From: an uncultured Draconibacterium sp.
GTDB lineage: Bacteria > Bacteroidota > Bacteroidia > Bacteroidales > Prolixibacteraceae
Assembly: GCF_963675065.1 (NCBI RefSeq)
Contig: NZ_OY775906.1
Coordinates: 1,962,001 to 2,026,000, forward strand
Reading direction: 5' to 3'
Length of the DNA: 64,000 bases
The position numbers were made by a program, and so were the translations under genes. Under the pieces are notes generated by a model. That model had not been told where the DNA came from and searched no databases. It worked only from the letters and a program-made list of their open reading frames with translations. Of the stretch, positions 17,450 through 25,863 are shown in pieces. Numbering within the stretch: position 1 is the first letter of the stretch; each line of letters opens with the position of its first letter.

Positions 17450-18752
17450 AGGTTAAGTTTTCAATTTCAATAGCTACCTGCTTCACAAAACGTGTTGCCA
17501 TTCCGCCATCCAGTGCCTGGTGATCGTAAGTCAAACTCAAGCCCATATATGGAACGAAACCATAAACACCGTCACCCAGATCTTTTGGTCGCGGTACAAT
17601 TGTATTTACACCCAGAATAGCTACCTGCGGAAGGTTAATTACCGGTGTAAACATTTCGACACCATAGTTTCCAAGATTTGAAACGGTAAATGATGCAGCC
17701 TCTGAAGAAAGCAACTCAGGATCGATACTTCCTGTACGGCATGCATCGGCAACCACTTTAAACTGGTTACACAACCCTGTTATCGACAGATCATCAGCAT
17801 TTCTAATTACCGGAACCATCAAACCTCTGTCGGTATCAACAGCTAAACCTAAATGTACTTTATTGAAATATTTTACGCTGTCGCCAAGGAAATGTGCATT
17901 TACATCAGGAAACTGTTTCAGCGCTTTGATAACGGCGAAACAAACCATATCATTCAGTGTGATATTCGGCGCCCCTTCGTTGGCCTTAATTTCTTTACGC
18001 AAGGCCAATAATCTTCTGGCATCGGCACCTAAATGGTGCGTTAACTGTGCCGAATTCTGCAACGACTGATGCATTGCTTTGGCAATCAACTTGCGTATAT
18101 GTGGCATTTTCTTTATCTCATAATCATTGGCATAAGCCGGATTTGCTCCCAGGTCTGAAGCTTTAACCGTTCCGGCCAGTCCACTTCCTTCGCCGGCTAC
18201 TTCCAATCCTTCAGCTTTGGCCACTTCTTTAGCCAGCGGCGACAATTTAGGCTGCGATGCTGCAAACGCTTGCACATCACGCTCAATAATACGTCCTTCA
18301 GGACCTGAACCTTCAATTGATTCATAAGGTACAGCCTTCTTTTCCGCCAGCTTTTTAGCCCGTGGAGAAATCTTCACTTTCTCACCCTCAGCTTTTTCTT
18401 TTAATACTATTTGAACCTCTTCTTGTTTTCCCTCTGGAACTTCTTCAACTTCCTCTTTTACTTCAGCAGCATCTTCCGGTGCTGTTCCGCCAGAAAACTC
18501 ATCGATGTTTTCGCCCGGCTGTCCAATTACGCCAATGGTTTGCAAAACAGGCACCTCATCTCCTTCTTCGCAAAACACAGCCAGCAAAACGCCATCTTCT
18601 TCAGCTTCCTGTTCAAATGATGCTTTATCTGTTTCATAAGCAAAGAGCGCATCGCCCTTTTTAACTTCTTCGCCTACCTCTTTCGTCCACTCGGTAAAGA
18701 TGCAGGATTCAACGGATTGCCCCTGGCGAGGCATTATTATTGGTGTAGCCAT
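17439..18752 (-). CDS. Lipoyl acyltransferase (E2) of a 2-oxoacid dehydrogenase complex
   Basis: Core enzyme that carries acyl groups from E1 to CoA. The 437 residues comprise one lipoyl domain with Lys43 in YETDKASFE, an acidic linker (about 85-120), two successive E3/E1-binding motifs (about 126-161, KISPRAKKLAEKK to GRIIERDV, and about 169-203, KLSPLAKEVAKAEG to GTVKASDL), and a catalytic domain ending in YDHQALDGG with His411 and Asp415. Two peripheral-subunit-binding motifs in one chain is unusual; most E2 proteins have one. It is the first gene of the operon. A promoter lies 20-50 bp upstream and is overlapped by a palindrome. Confidence 0.93.
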   Translation of the reverse strand: MATPIIMPRQGQSVESCIFTEWTKEVGEEVKKGDALFAYETDKASFEQEAEEDGVLLAVFCEEGDEVPVLQTIGVIGQPGENIDEFSGGTAPEDAAEVKEEVEEVPEGKQEEVQIVLKEKAEGEKVKISPRAKKLAEKKAVPYESIEGSGPEGRIIERDVQAFAASQPKLSPLAKEVAKAEGLEVAGEGSGLAGTVKASDLGANPAYANDYEIKKMPHIRKLIAKAMHQSLQNSAQLTHHLGADARRLLALRKEIKANEGAPNITLNDMVCFAVIKALKQFPDVNAHFLGDSVKYFNKVHLGLAVDTDRGLMVPVIRNADDLSITGLCNQFKVVADACRTGSIDPELLSSEAASFTVSNLGNYGVEMFTPVINLPQVAILGVNTIVPRPKDLGDGVYGFVPYMGLSLTYDHQALDGGMATRFVKQVAIEIENLTFDY

Positions 18753-18771
18753 AGTATTTTAATATTTTGGA

Positions 18772-18802
18772 CAAACATAATCCACGCTACTTGTATTTAC
18801 AA
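18772..18802 (-). promoter_or_regulatory. Promoter of the E2-E3-E1 operon
   Basis: On the minus strand the -7 element TATGTTTG (plus coordinates 18772-18779) fits TAnnTTTG exactly, and a TTG at 18800-18802 lies 20 bp further upstream at the -33 position. The E2 start codon is about 20 bp downstream of the -7 element. Confidence 0.6.
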
Positions 18803-18804
18803 GT
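18789..18804. promoter_or_regulatory. Palindromic operator 1, covering the -33 region of the E2 operon
   Basis: ACTTGTATTTACAAGT has 7-bp arms ACTTGTA and TACAAGT with a TT centre (positions 8-9), typical of GntR-family operators. It lies between and over the promoter elements, so binding would block RNA polymerase. The half-site recurs in the palindrome at 18853. Confidence 0.65.
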
Positions 18805-18852
18805 TAATTCATTGTTTTTACTTAAAACCCTAATCTACAATCTTTTTAATAC

Positions 18853-18873
18853 ATTTACAAGTAACTTGTAAAT
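18853..18873. promoter_or_regulatory. Palindromic operator 2 in the divergent spacer
   Basis: A perfect 21-bp palindrome: arms ATTTACAAGT (18853-18862) and ACTTGTAAAT (18864-18873) around a single A. It uses the same ACTTGTA half-site as operator 1 but in the opposite order. It lies 74 bp before the GntR gene, so it may serve autoregulation. Confidence 0.65.
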
Positions 18874-18916
18874 ACATTTATCTAATTTTGTCTTTACATC
18901 TAAAAAGAAAAACGCT

Positions 18917-18924
18917 TATATTTG
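18917..18924 (+). promoter_or_regulatory. -7 promoter element of the GntR gene
   Basis: TATATTTG fits TAnnTTTG and lies 22 bp before the ATG. A second candidate, TAATTTTG, is at 18883-18890. No clear -33 element was found for either. Confidence 0.4.
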
Positions 18925-18946
18925 TCACTCGACAAAAAATCAAAAA

Positions 18947-19666
18947 ATGCGTCTGAACAAAAATTTACCGCAATACAAAGTGGTTTACGAAATTATACGG
19001 AAACACATATCAGATGGAGTTTACCTGAAAGGTGACATTCTCCCATCGGAAAACGAACTTTGTGCGGTACATCAGACCACAAGACCAACCATTCGGAAAG
19101 CACTTGATCGTCTGGTTCACGAAGGCTATATTCGAAAGAAACAGGGGAAAGGAAGCATTGTAATGGGCGTTCCACAAGGAGTTGGTATTTTGTCGTTATC
19201 GGGCACCACCAGTGCTGTTGGACAAGAAAACCTGATTACAAAAATTATTGTAAAACCTGAAATCCGGCAGTGGGACACCACAAATCTTGCTTATCCGCTC
19301 TTGAATAACGAAGAAGAATTTGGCTGTATTTATTTCGAGCGACTGCGGATAATGAACAAGCAGCCCGTTTTTTACGATATTACCATGATGCCCAACATCA
19401 ACCTGCGTCGTTTTATCAGTCGAAACCTGGAGAACAAATCGCTATTCAACATCCTGCGCACCCTATACGACATAGAAGTTACCGGTGGCGAACAACGTCT
19501 GATGGCCATTTTGGCCGACGATAAAATTCAGGAATACCTGAATGTAAAAGAAGGCCACCCGATTCTTCACATCAACCGCAAAATGGAAACCAGCCGCGAG
19601 GGCTTTTTTATCTACAGCCAGGTTTATTGCAACAGCGAGAAGTACGCTATTTTTGGAACGTTTTAA
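18947..19666 (+). CDS. GntR-family (HutC/UTRA type) transcriptional regulator
   Basis: A 239-residue repressor-type protein with an N-terminal winged helix (about 8-72: GDILPSENELCAVHQTTRPT, then IRKALDRLVHEGYIRKKQGKG) and a C-terminal UTRA ligand-binding domain (about 95-235; FERLRIMNKQPVFYDITMMP). UTRA domains usually bind sugar phosphates or amino-acid derivatives. It is divergent from the E2-E3-E1-PHP-aldolase/SDR-SorE operon. Two palindromes with the same half-site lie in the shared 194 bp spacer, one over the operon promoter. Repression relieved by a pathway intermediate is the natural inference. Confidence 0.88.
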   Translation: MRLNKNLPQYKVVYEIIRKHISDGVYLKGDILPSENELCAVHQTTRPTIRKALDRLVHEGYIRKKQGKGSIVMGVPQGVGILSLSGTTSAVGQENLITKIIVKPEIRQWDTTNLAYPLLNNEEEFGCIYFERLRIMNKQPVFYDITMMPNINLRRFISRNLENKSLFNILRTLYDIEVTGGEQRLMAILADDKIQEYLNVKEGHPILHINRKMETSREGFFIYSQVYCNSEKYAIFGTF

Positions 19667-19714
19667 TTCTACACTTAAATAAAATCCGCTACAGTACTAT
19701 AGCTCAATCCATGT

Positions 19715-21085
19715 TTACCGGCGATAGTCCTTTATTCCCAACTCCAGATTTGCAACACCGGCATCCGAGAAAGTATCGGCAATAACCATTGCAGCGCCCA
19801 ATGCACTTGAATTATCAATTTCTGATATCAGAACTTTTTTACCCGGAAAGCTCTTTTTCAGCAATTCAATAAAGATTGGATTTCGGGCAAAACCTCCTGA
19901 AACGTACAAAATTTCAGTTTTATCATTTTCAGGAACAACCAGCTTGATGCTTGTTACACAAAGTGCTGTCAGGTCAATCATCAACTTGGTGTAAGCTTCC
20001 TCGTAATTTGCAAAAACACTCAGGTCAACCGCCTTTAAACCTTCCTCAAAACTCCCCTTGCCATTGGAAAAATATACGGATGTGTCTCCGTACTTATTTG
20101 AAAGCTCGCGTACTAATTCCTGATTATTTTTAACAGTTTTAAATGAATCTCCGGGAACATCAAAATGTTTGGACAGTTTTTCAACCCAAACCTCGTGGAA
20201 ATGCCCCATAAATAAACGAGACGATTTCACCTGCTCTTTATTGGGCGTCAGGAAGCACAAACAATCCTGTTCCAGCTCACCGGCCGTTAAAGGCTCCTCG
20301 TTGTATGGATTCATATTAATGCACCATGTTCCGGTAGAAACCAGAATAAACTTTGCGGGACTGGCTTTTAAGTAGGGCACCAGCGAAGCTGAACTATCGT
20401 GAATACCGGCTCCAACCTTCACCTCTTTTCCAGCCACTTCGGACGAAAAAACTACGTCGTTATTAATTGGTTCCGGCAAAGCAATTTCGTTATCCAATAT
20501 CCACTGGTGATATTTCATCTGATCGAAATCCCACATAAAGGTATGGCACCCGATCGAGGTCGGCTCCGATACTATTTCGTTTGATAAAGTGTATGATAAA
20601 TATTGCGGAAGATGCAACACAGATTTTACCTTTTCAAACAGTTGTGGTTTCTCTTGTTTTAACCACAATATTTGAATTCCGGAATTCAGCAACAATCCCA
20701 ACGCCGGGCTGGCCGTATTTCGGCAAAACTCATTTTTTCCACCGTACTGATTAAAAAGACCCGCTGCAATCGTTTCAGGAATCTCCTTTAAATAGTTGTA
20801 AACCGGTGTCAGTCGTTGCCCTTTCTCATCCAAAAACATCAGCGATGCACCGTAAGTTGAAAAGTTTACTCCTTTCAAATCATACTCATTACCGGCAACA
20901 ATTTCTTCCAGGCTTTTGCTTATCCAAGAAGTGATCAAATCAATGTCGTCACACTCAAATCCGTCATCGTCGCTTATAACCGGAAACTTTTCTTCGTGCT
21001 GTTTTACAATCTTAAAATTGCTGTCGAACAACAACACTTTTTTGTTGGTTTTTCCTATGTCGAAAACAGCGATTACTTCAGTCAT
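19715..21085 (-). CDS. FGGY-family carbohydrate kinase, probable L-rhamnulokinase
   Basis: Sugar kinase of 456 residues. N-terminal FDIGKTNKKVLLFD gives the phosphate loop, AGIHDSSASLVPYL holds the catalytic Asp, STGTWCINMNP the nucleotide segment, and YVSGGFARNPIFIELL the C-terminal signature. It follows rhaA with a 71 bp spacer and is the last gene of the rhamnose operon. No other kinase gene in the cluster could phosphorylate rhamnulose. It differs from the classical RhaB (about 485 residues) enough that I treat it as a non-orthologous replacement, so no symbol is given. The assignment rests on position. Confidence 0.78.
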   Translation of the reverse strand: MTEVIAVFDIGKTNKKVLLFDSNFKIVKQHEEKFPVISDDDGFECDDIDLITSWISKSLEEIVAGNEYDLKGVNFSTYGASLMFLDEKGQRLTPVYNYLKEIPETIAAGLFNQYGGKNEFCRNTASPALGLLLNSGIQILWLKQEKPQLFEKVKSVLHLPQYLSYTLSNEIVSEPTSIGCHTFMWDFDQMKYHQWILDNEIALPEPINNDVVFSSEVAGKEVKVGAGIHDSSASLVPYLKASPAKFILVSTGTWCINMNPYNEEPLTAGELEQDCLCFLTPNKEQVKSSRLFMGHFHEVWVEKLSKHFDVPGDSFKTVKNNQELVRELSNKYGDTSVYFSNGKGSFEEGLKAVDLSVFANYEEAYTKLMIDLTALCVTSIKLVVPENDKTEILYVSGGFARNPIFIELLKKSFPGKKVLISEIDNSSALGAAMVIADTFSDAGVANLELGIKDYRR

Positions 21086-21156
21086 TTTTTGAAGATAAAA
21101 ATCCTCCCCTGCCTTATAAATAAGAAACAGAAAAGGATTGAAATTTGAAACTTAAC

Positions 21157-22416
21157 TTATCTTTTTAAGAGCACGTCTTTTTCGTACTGCTGAATTTCAC
21201 CTATATAATCCATACCGGTTGGAACACCCTCCTGCAAACAGTAGTAATCCCAAACAGCGCTGAATGGCATTGTTTTCAGTTCTTCCAACATGGCCAAACG
21301 CTCGAAGTTTTTACCGGCTTCTTCAATGGCTACCAAAGATTTTGTAGGCTCAAGAGCAGCAATAAGGAATGCTTTTTGAGCAGCGCGCGTACCGGTTACA
21401 TACGCACCAATACGGTTGATAGATGCATCGAAAAAGTCTAACCCTATATTTACACGGTCAAGGAAATTGTTACGCATAATTTCTGAAGCGATCAACTGAA
21501 CATCTTCGTTTAATGTAACAACATGATCAGAATCCCAACGTACGGGACGGGTAACATGCAGCAATATTTCATCAACAAACTGTAATACGGATGAAATTTT
21601 ATCTCCTACCTGCTCGGTTGGATGAAAGTGTCCGTTATCCAAACAGATCAGTTTATCATTTTTAATGGCATATCCCAGGTAAAAATCGTGCGAACCAACC
21701 GTCATCGACTCCACACCAATACCAAATAATTTACTCTCAACCGCATCTTTCATGTACTCTTTTGGATACTCGGTTGCCATAGCTTCGTCAAGCGATTTTT
21801 TTAAATTAGCACGGTATCCATTACGATCAATCGGTGTATCTTTTGATCCGTCAGGAATCCAGGTATTATGCACACAAGGAGAACCCAGTTGTTTCCCTGC
21901 TTCGGCAGAAATAGCACGACAACGTTTTACGTGCTCCACCCAAAACCTGCGGTTTTCTTCGTTTTTACTCGACAAGGTAAAACCATCGGCAGCACGGTCG
22001 TGAGAAAAACAAGTGGCGTTAAAATCCATACCAATTCCCTGCGCTTTACACCAGTCTATCCAGCTTTGAAAATGTTTTACTTCAATCTCGTCGCGGTCAA
22101 CTTTCTCTCCCTGAAAATCGCCATAAATAGCATGAAGGTTTAAACGTTGTTTACCGGGGAGCAAAGCCAATACCTTTTCCAGGTCGGTGCGCATTTGCTC
22201 AATAGTCGTTGCTTTTCCGGGATAGTTACCGGTCGCCTGAATGCCTCCTGAAAGTTCACCGTCGGCAGTTTCAAAACCACCAACATCATCCGTTTGCCAG
22301 CAGTGCAACGAAATATTTACATCTTTCATTTTTGCAATTGCAACATCGGTATCTACACCAATTGCAGCATATTGCTCTTTGGCTATTTCGTAAGCCTTTT
22401 TTATTAATTCACTCAT
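21157..22416 (-). CDS. rhaA: L-rhamnose isomerase
   Basis: Isomerises L-rhamnose to L-rhamnulose. The 419-residue protein matches E. coli RhaA in length and motifs throughout: SLHCWQTDDVGGFE, GGIQATGNYPGKA, RLNLHAIYGDF, the metal-site segments DNGHFHPTE and RWDSDHVV, and GLDFFDASINRIGAYV. It lies between rhaM (22 bp upstream) and the FGGY kinase. No anomaly is seen. Confidence 0.97.
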   Translation of the reverse strand: MSELIKKAYEIAKEQYAAIGVDTDVAIAKMKDVNISLHCWQTDDVGGFETADGELSGGIQATGNYPGKATTIEQMRTDLEKVLALLPGKQRLNLHAIYGDFQGEKVDRDEIEVKHFQSWIDWCKAQGIGMDFNATCFSHDRAADGFTLSSKNEENRRFWVEHVKRCRAISAEAGKQLGSPCVHNTWIPDGSKDTPIDRNGYRANLKKSLDEAMATEYPKEYMKDAVESKLFGIGVESMTVGSHDFYLGYAIKNDKLICLDNGHFHPTEQVGDKISSVLQFVDEILLHVTRPVRWDSDHVVTLNEDVQLIASEIMRNNFLDRVNIGLDFFDASINRIGAYVTGTRAAQKAFLIAALEPTKSLVAIEEAGKNFERLAMLEELKTMPFSAVWDYYCLQEGVPTGMDYIGEIQQYEKDVLLKR

Positions 22417-22438
22417 CGTTCTTATTTTCTTGATTTTT

Positions 22439-22753
22439 TTATTCCAGGTAAAACACCTCTTCCAGCGTTACCGACACCGGCGAATTATCCTCATTCGTCT
22501 CCATTATATCTTTCATGAAAGCCCACCATTTTTGTACAATTTCGATTTGTCCAAAATCCTGCGAGCCACCATCACCACTCACTTTTTGAAAAGCAAATAA
22601 GGTGTTGGTTTCTTCATCTAAAAAAATGGAGTACTCACTCACTCCTGCCTCTTTTAGCAGCTGTTTCAATTCCGGCCATATTTCATGGTGCCGCTTTTTA
22701 TATTCTTCTTTTTGACCTTCGTTGAGGTACATTTTAAATGCTATCCGTTTCAT
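22439..22753 (-). CDS. rhaM: L-rhamnose mutarotase
   Basis: A 104-residue protein that interconverts the alpha and beta anomers of L-rhamnose so that the isomerase gets its preferred form. It is full length and keeps the family features: RHHEIWPELKQLLKEAG with the catalytic His, SIFLDEETNTLFAF, VQKWWAFM and the C-terminal SPVSVTLEEVFYLE. It lies between rhaT and rhaA, 22 bp from rhaA and 41 bp from rhaT. Confidence 0.96.
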   Translation of the reverse strand: MKRIAFKMYLNEGQKEEYKKRHHEIWPELKQLLKEAGVSEYSIFLDEETNTLFAFQKVSGDGGSQDFGQIEIVQKWWAFMKDIMETNEDNSPVSVTLEEVFYLE

Positions 22754-22794
22754 CTGTTTTTAATTTAGAATGAAGAAAATTCATGTTCGTTTCA

Positions 22795-23922
22795 TTATCC
22801 TAAAGCATTTAATTCAGGGTATAACCATTTGGCAATTCCTATTACGATAACCGAAAGCAGAATGGTTCCAATTCCGATTAAAATCATATTGAAAGCTTTT
22901 CTTGAAACGCTTCTCCACTCTTTTCTGTAAAATCCCCACAAATTGGCAGTTAGAATAATGGTTGCCATGTGCAGTGTCCACGAACTGGCACCGTTACCGA
23001 TTTTTGTTTCGCCCATTCCATAGAAAAAGAACTGAAGAAACCAGGTTGATCCGGCAAGTGCGCAAAACAGATAATTTTTAAGTAGCGGTGTTTTCTTATC
23101 GACAAAATCGCCACCGGTTTTATTTTTCAGAATCAGTACAACCGACCATATCAGGTTGGTTGTTAAGCCCCCCCAAATGATTACAAAGAAAATAATGTTG
23201 TTTTCGAAGAGGTATTTAAACCCACCCGCGGATTCACTAATAAAGGAATAGTTTTGCTCCACAGCCAACGACCGGGCAACTTCGGCCATTTCTTTCCCGG
23301 TATCGATTCCAAAACTAAAAAATGCGCTTAAAACACCGGATATAACAGCAATTATTAATCCTTTTACCAGCTTAAACTCTTTATTAACTCCATCTTTGTT
23401 TCCGGCCAGATCCTTATCCTTTATTATACCGGCACGTCCGCTAAGAATAATACCTACTACCAGAATAACAATACCCAGCAGCACAATTCTACCACCGGTA
23501 CTACCAAAAAGGTCGGAGAAAGAAAGTCCTGCAGGAAGTAATTCGGCAACACCGGGAATATTACGTAAGATGGGTAAGCCCAGCGATCCGACTACAGAAG
23601 TAATTCCTAATAAAACAGAATTACCCAGCGACATGCCCAAGTAACGAATAGCCAATCCATAGGTTAGTCCGCCAATTCCCCATAGCAAACCCATTATAAA
23701 CGTATTTCGGATTACGCTTCCCTCGGCTGACTGAAGAATTCCCTGCCAATCGGGGATTGTTAAAACAACGGCCAAATAAGGCATAATTAGCCACGAGAAA
23801 ATACCACCCACAATCCAGTAGATTTCCCAACGCCATTTATTCACCCAGTTATAAGGCATGTACCAGCTTCCGGATGCCATACCGCCAAGCGAATGAAAAA
23901 TAATTCCAAGTAGAGCTTGCAT
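22795..23922 (-). CDS. rhaT: L-rhamnose/H+ symporter
   Basis: A 375-residue inner-membrane transporter with about ten hydrophobic helices. The N-terminal segment FHSLGGMASGSWYMPYNWV and the following WRWEIYWIVGGIFSWLIMP are characteristic of RhaT, as is LAIRYLGMSLGNSVLLGIT. It is the first gene of the rhaT-rhaM-rhaA-kinase operon and is divergent from the AraC-family gene at 24053. It is a little longer than E. coli RhaT (344 residues), mainly in the loops. Confidence 0.94.
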   Translation of the reverse strand: MQALLGIIFHSLGGMASGSWYMPYNWVNKWRWEIYWIVGGIFSWLIMPYLAVVLTIPDWQGILQSAEGSVIRNTFIMGLLWGIGGLTYGLAIRYLGMSLGNSVLLGITSVVGSLGLPILRNIPGVAELLPAGLSFSDLFGSTGGRIVLLGIVILVVGIILSGRAGIIKDKDLAGNKDGVNKEFKLVKGLIIAVISGVLSAFFSFGIDTGKEMAEVARSLAVEQNYSFISESAGGFKYLFENNIIFFVIIWGGLTTNLIWSVVLILKNKTGGDFVDKKTPLLKNYLFCALAGSTWFLQFFFYGMGETKIGNGASSWTLHMATIILTANLWGFYRKEWRSVSRKAFNMILIGIGTILLSVIVIGIAKWLYPELNALG

Positions 23923-24052
23923 ATTGATTAGTTTTATGGTTTAAATAAATTGATACATTTTAGTTCAATTAGAGAACCTAAAAATATTTCCATTTTTTAG
24001 TGAAAACAATACATAAATTGGCAAATTATTTATATTTTTTGACACTAATTCA

Positions 24053-24925
24053 ATGAACGAGTATTTTAAATATCTTACAACAAGTGAAGAAGATATAAAC
24101 TGGGGTTTATATTTAAAGGTTGCCGGATTTGCACAAATAAAAGCTAACGCCCAATACCCAACAAAAGAACATCCGTCGGAATACTATTTTGAATGGAAGA
24201 GCGGACGAAATCTTCATGAATTTCAGCTGAATTATATTACTGAAGGCGCAGGTATTTTTGAGAATAAACATGGTAGATTCCAGGTTAAACCAGGGAGCTT
24301 ACTTGTTATTTTCCCCAATGAATGGCACCGCTACCGCCCCATAAAAAAAACTGGCTGGGTAGAAAACTATGTTGGTTTTAACGGACACATTGCCCACCAG
24401 CTTCTGAAACATCCTACATTTTCGACGCAACAACCGGTTATACAATGTGGTATACGCGAAGATATCATCGACACTTATTTAAAAATAAGTGATCTGGTTG
24501 AAAAAGAGCGACCGGGTTACCAGCAAATCGCATCAGGAATGGTGGTAAAACTGCTGGGATACATTATTTCCTTCGAGAAACGGAAAGGATTCTCGGGCAA
24601 ACAAATTTCAACAGTAATTGAAGAGGTCCGTTTTTTAATGCGCCAAAATGCTGCACAGGAAATCAATCTGGAAGACCTGGCTCGCCAGCACAATGTTGGT
24701 TATTCGTATTTCCGGAAAATGTTTAAGAAATATACGGGTGTTTCGCCCGGCCAGTATCATTTACAGTTGCGAATAATTCGTGCTAAGGAACTGCTTATTT
24801 CAACTGATAAAAGTATTAAAGAAATCAGTCTTGAGCTTGGCTTTCAAACCATTCATTATTTCAGTTTAATCTTTAAAAAGAAAGTAGGTATGAATCCTTC
24901 TGAATTTCGCAAACGTCTGAATTGA
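24053..24925 (+). CDS. AraC-family regulator, probable rhamnose operon activator
   Basis: A 290-residue protein with an N-terminal cupin sugar-binding domain (about 30-170; IFENKHGRFQVKPGSLLVIF, then EWHRYRP) and a C-terminal AraC DNA-binding domain (about 195-290; NLEDLARQHNVGYSYFRKMF and SIKEISLELGFQTIHYFSLIF). It is divergent from rhaT across 130 bp, the arrangement of RhaR/RhaS-type regulators. The assignment to rhamnose is from position; it is not obviously an ortholog of E. coli RhaS or RhaR. Confidence 0.87.
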   Translation: MNEYFKYLTTSEEDINWGLYLKVAGFAQIKANAQYPTKEHPSEYYFEWKSGRNLHEFQLNYITEGAGIFENKHGRFQVKPGSLLVIFPNEWHRYRPIKKTGWVENYVGFNGHIAHQLLKHPTFSTQQPVIQCGIREDIIDTYLKISDLVEKERPGYQQIASGMVVKLLGYIISFEKRKGFSGKQISTVIEEVRFLMRQNAAQEINLEDLARQHNVGYSYFRKMFKKYTGVSPGQYHLQLRIIRAKELLISTDKSIKEISLELGFQTIHYFSLIFKKKVGMNPSEFRKRLN

Positions 24926-25088
24926 TTGGTTGAAAAGCGATTCAAAAACCGGATAATGTTGCTTCATCTGTATCCCTTTAAAAATCCGCAAATATTAATA
25001 GTCCTTCTTACGAACAGAACTAAGTTCACGCAGAAAATTGCGATTCAAAAAAAATCGGTTATTTTGTGTTTTTTAAAATATTTAAACA

Positions 25089-25841
25089 TTGGCAGATAAT
25101 TTTCATCTTAACGTTTCGGAGGTACTCGATCATATTTCTTTAGATTGTGTAATATTTGGGTTTCACGATAATGAATTAAAGGTTTTAATGCTGAAGTTAA
25201 AGCATACGAAAACCTATGGTTTGCCCGGAGGTTTTTTGAAGCACGAAGAAACACTTGAGCAGGCCGCCGAGAGAACCTTAAAAGAACGAACCGGGTTGGA
25301 CAATATTTTTCTGAAACAGTTTAAGGTTTTTAGCGATCCATTGAGGGATAAACCGAAAAAAGACGATCCTGAATTTTTAAAAAACGAACCACCGGAAGTG
25401 GTGGCATTTTTTAATCAGCGTTTTATTTCAGTTGGATTTTATGCGTTGGTGGAGTTCTCGAAAGTAAATCCACAGCCCGATGCACTTTCGGAAGCCTGCG
25501 AATGGATCAACCCGTTTGCCGATGTAGAGATGTTTCTCGACCACAAAAACATCATCGACCAAGCGCTGAAGACTTTACGCATTCAATTGAATCAGCAACC
25601 TATTGGACTAAAATTATTGCCACGAAAATTTACCATGCCGCAACTGCAAAAGTTGTATGAAACCATTTTAGGGCGCGAACTCGACCGTAGAAATTTTCAA
25701 CGCAAAATTTTATCGTATAAGATCCTGAACAAGTTAAATGAACGGAAAACCGGCGGAGCACATAAAGCGCCGTTTCTTTATGAATTCAAACGCGAGAGCT
25801 ACAAAAAAGCGCTGGAGGATGGGTTGAGTGGTATTTGGTAA
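25089..25841 (+). CDS. NUDIX-domain sugar-responsive regulator, second paralog
   Basis: A 250-residue paralog of the protein at 1393, nearly identical in the C-terminal winged-helix part (QLNQQPIGLKLLPRKFTMP) and strongly similar in the NUDIX domain. Its NUDIX box reads GGFLKHEETLEQAAERTLKER, again without the REUXEE glutamates, so it is a sensor rather than a hydrolase. It starts at TTG 25089. It lies downstream of the rhamnose regulator with a 163 bp spacer and converges on the ABC permease gene. No target gene is adjacent on the divergent side, so its regulon must lie elsewhere, or be the rhamnose cluster (inference). Confidence 0.85.
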   Translation: MADNFHLNVSEVLDHISLDCVIFGFHDNELKVLMLKLKHTKTYGLPGGFLKHEETLEQAAERTLKERTGLDNIFLKQFKVFSDPLRDKPKKDDPEFLKNEPPEVVAFFNQRFISVGFYALVEFSKVNPQPDALSEACEWINPFADVEMFLDHKNIIDQALKTLRIQLNQQPIGLKLLPRKFTMPQLQKLYETILGRELDRRNFQRKILSYKILNKLNERKTGGAHKAPFLYEFKRESYKKALEDGLSGIW

Positions 25842-25863
25842 ACAACGTTATTTTTGATAGGTT

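Noticed and set aside
13454..18752. Calling the complex a branched-chain or acetoin dehydrogenase
   Set aside because: Motifs do not separate these classes by eye and the neighbours are sugar-phosphate enzymes, so the substrate was left open.
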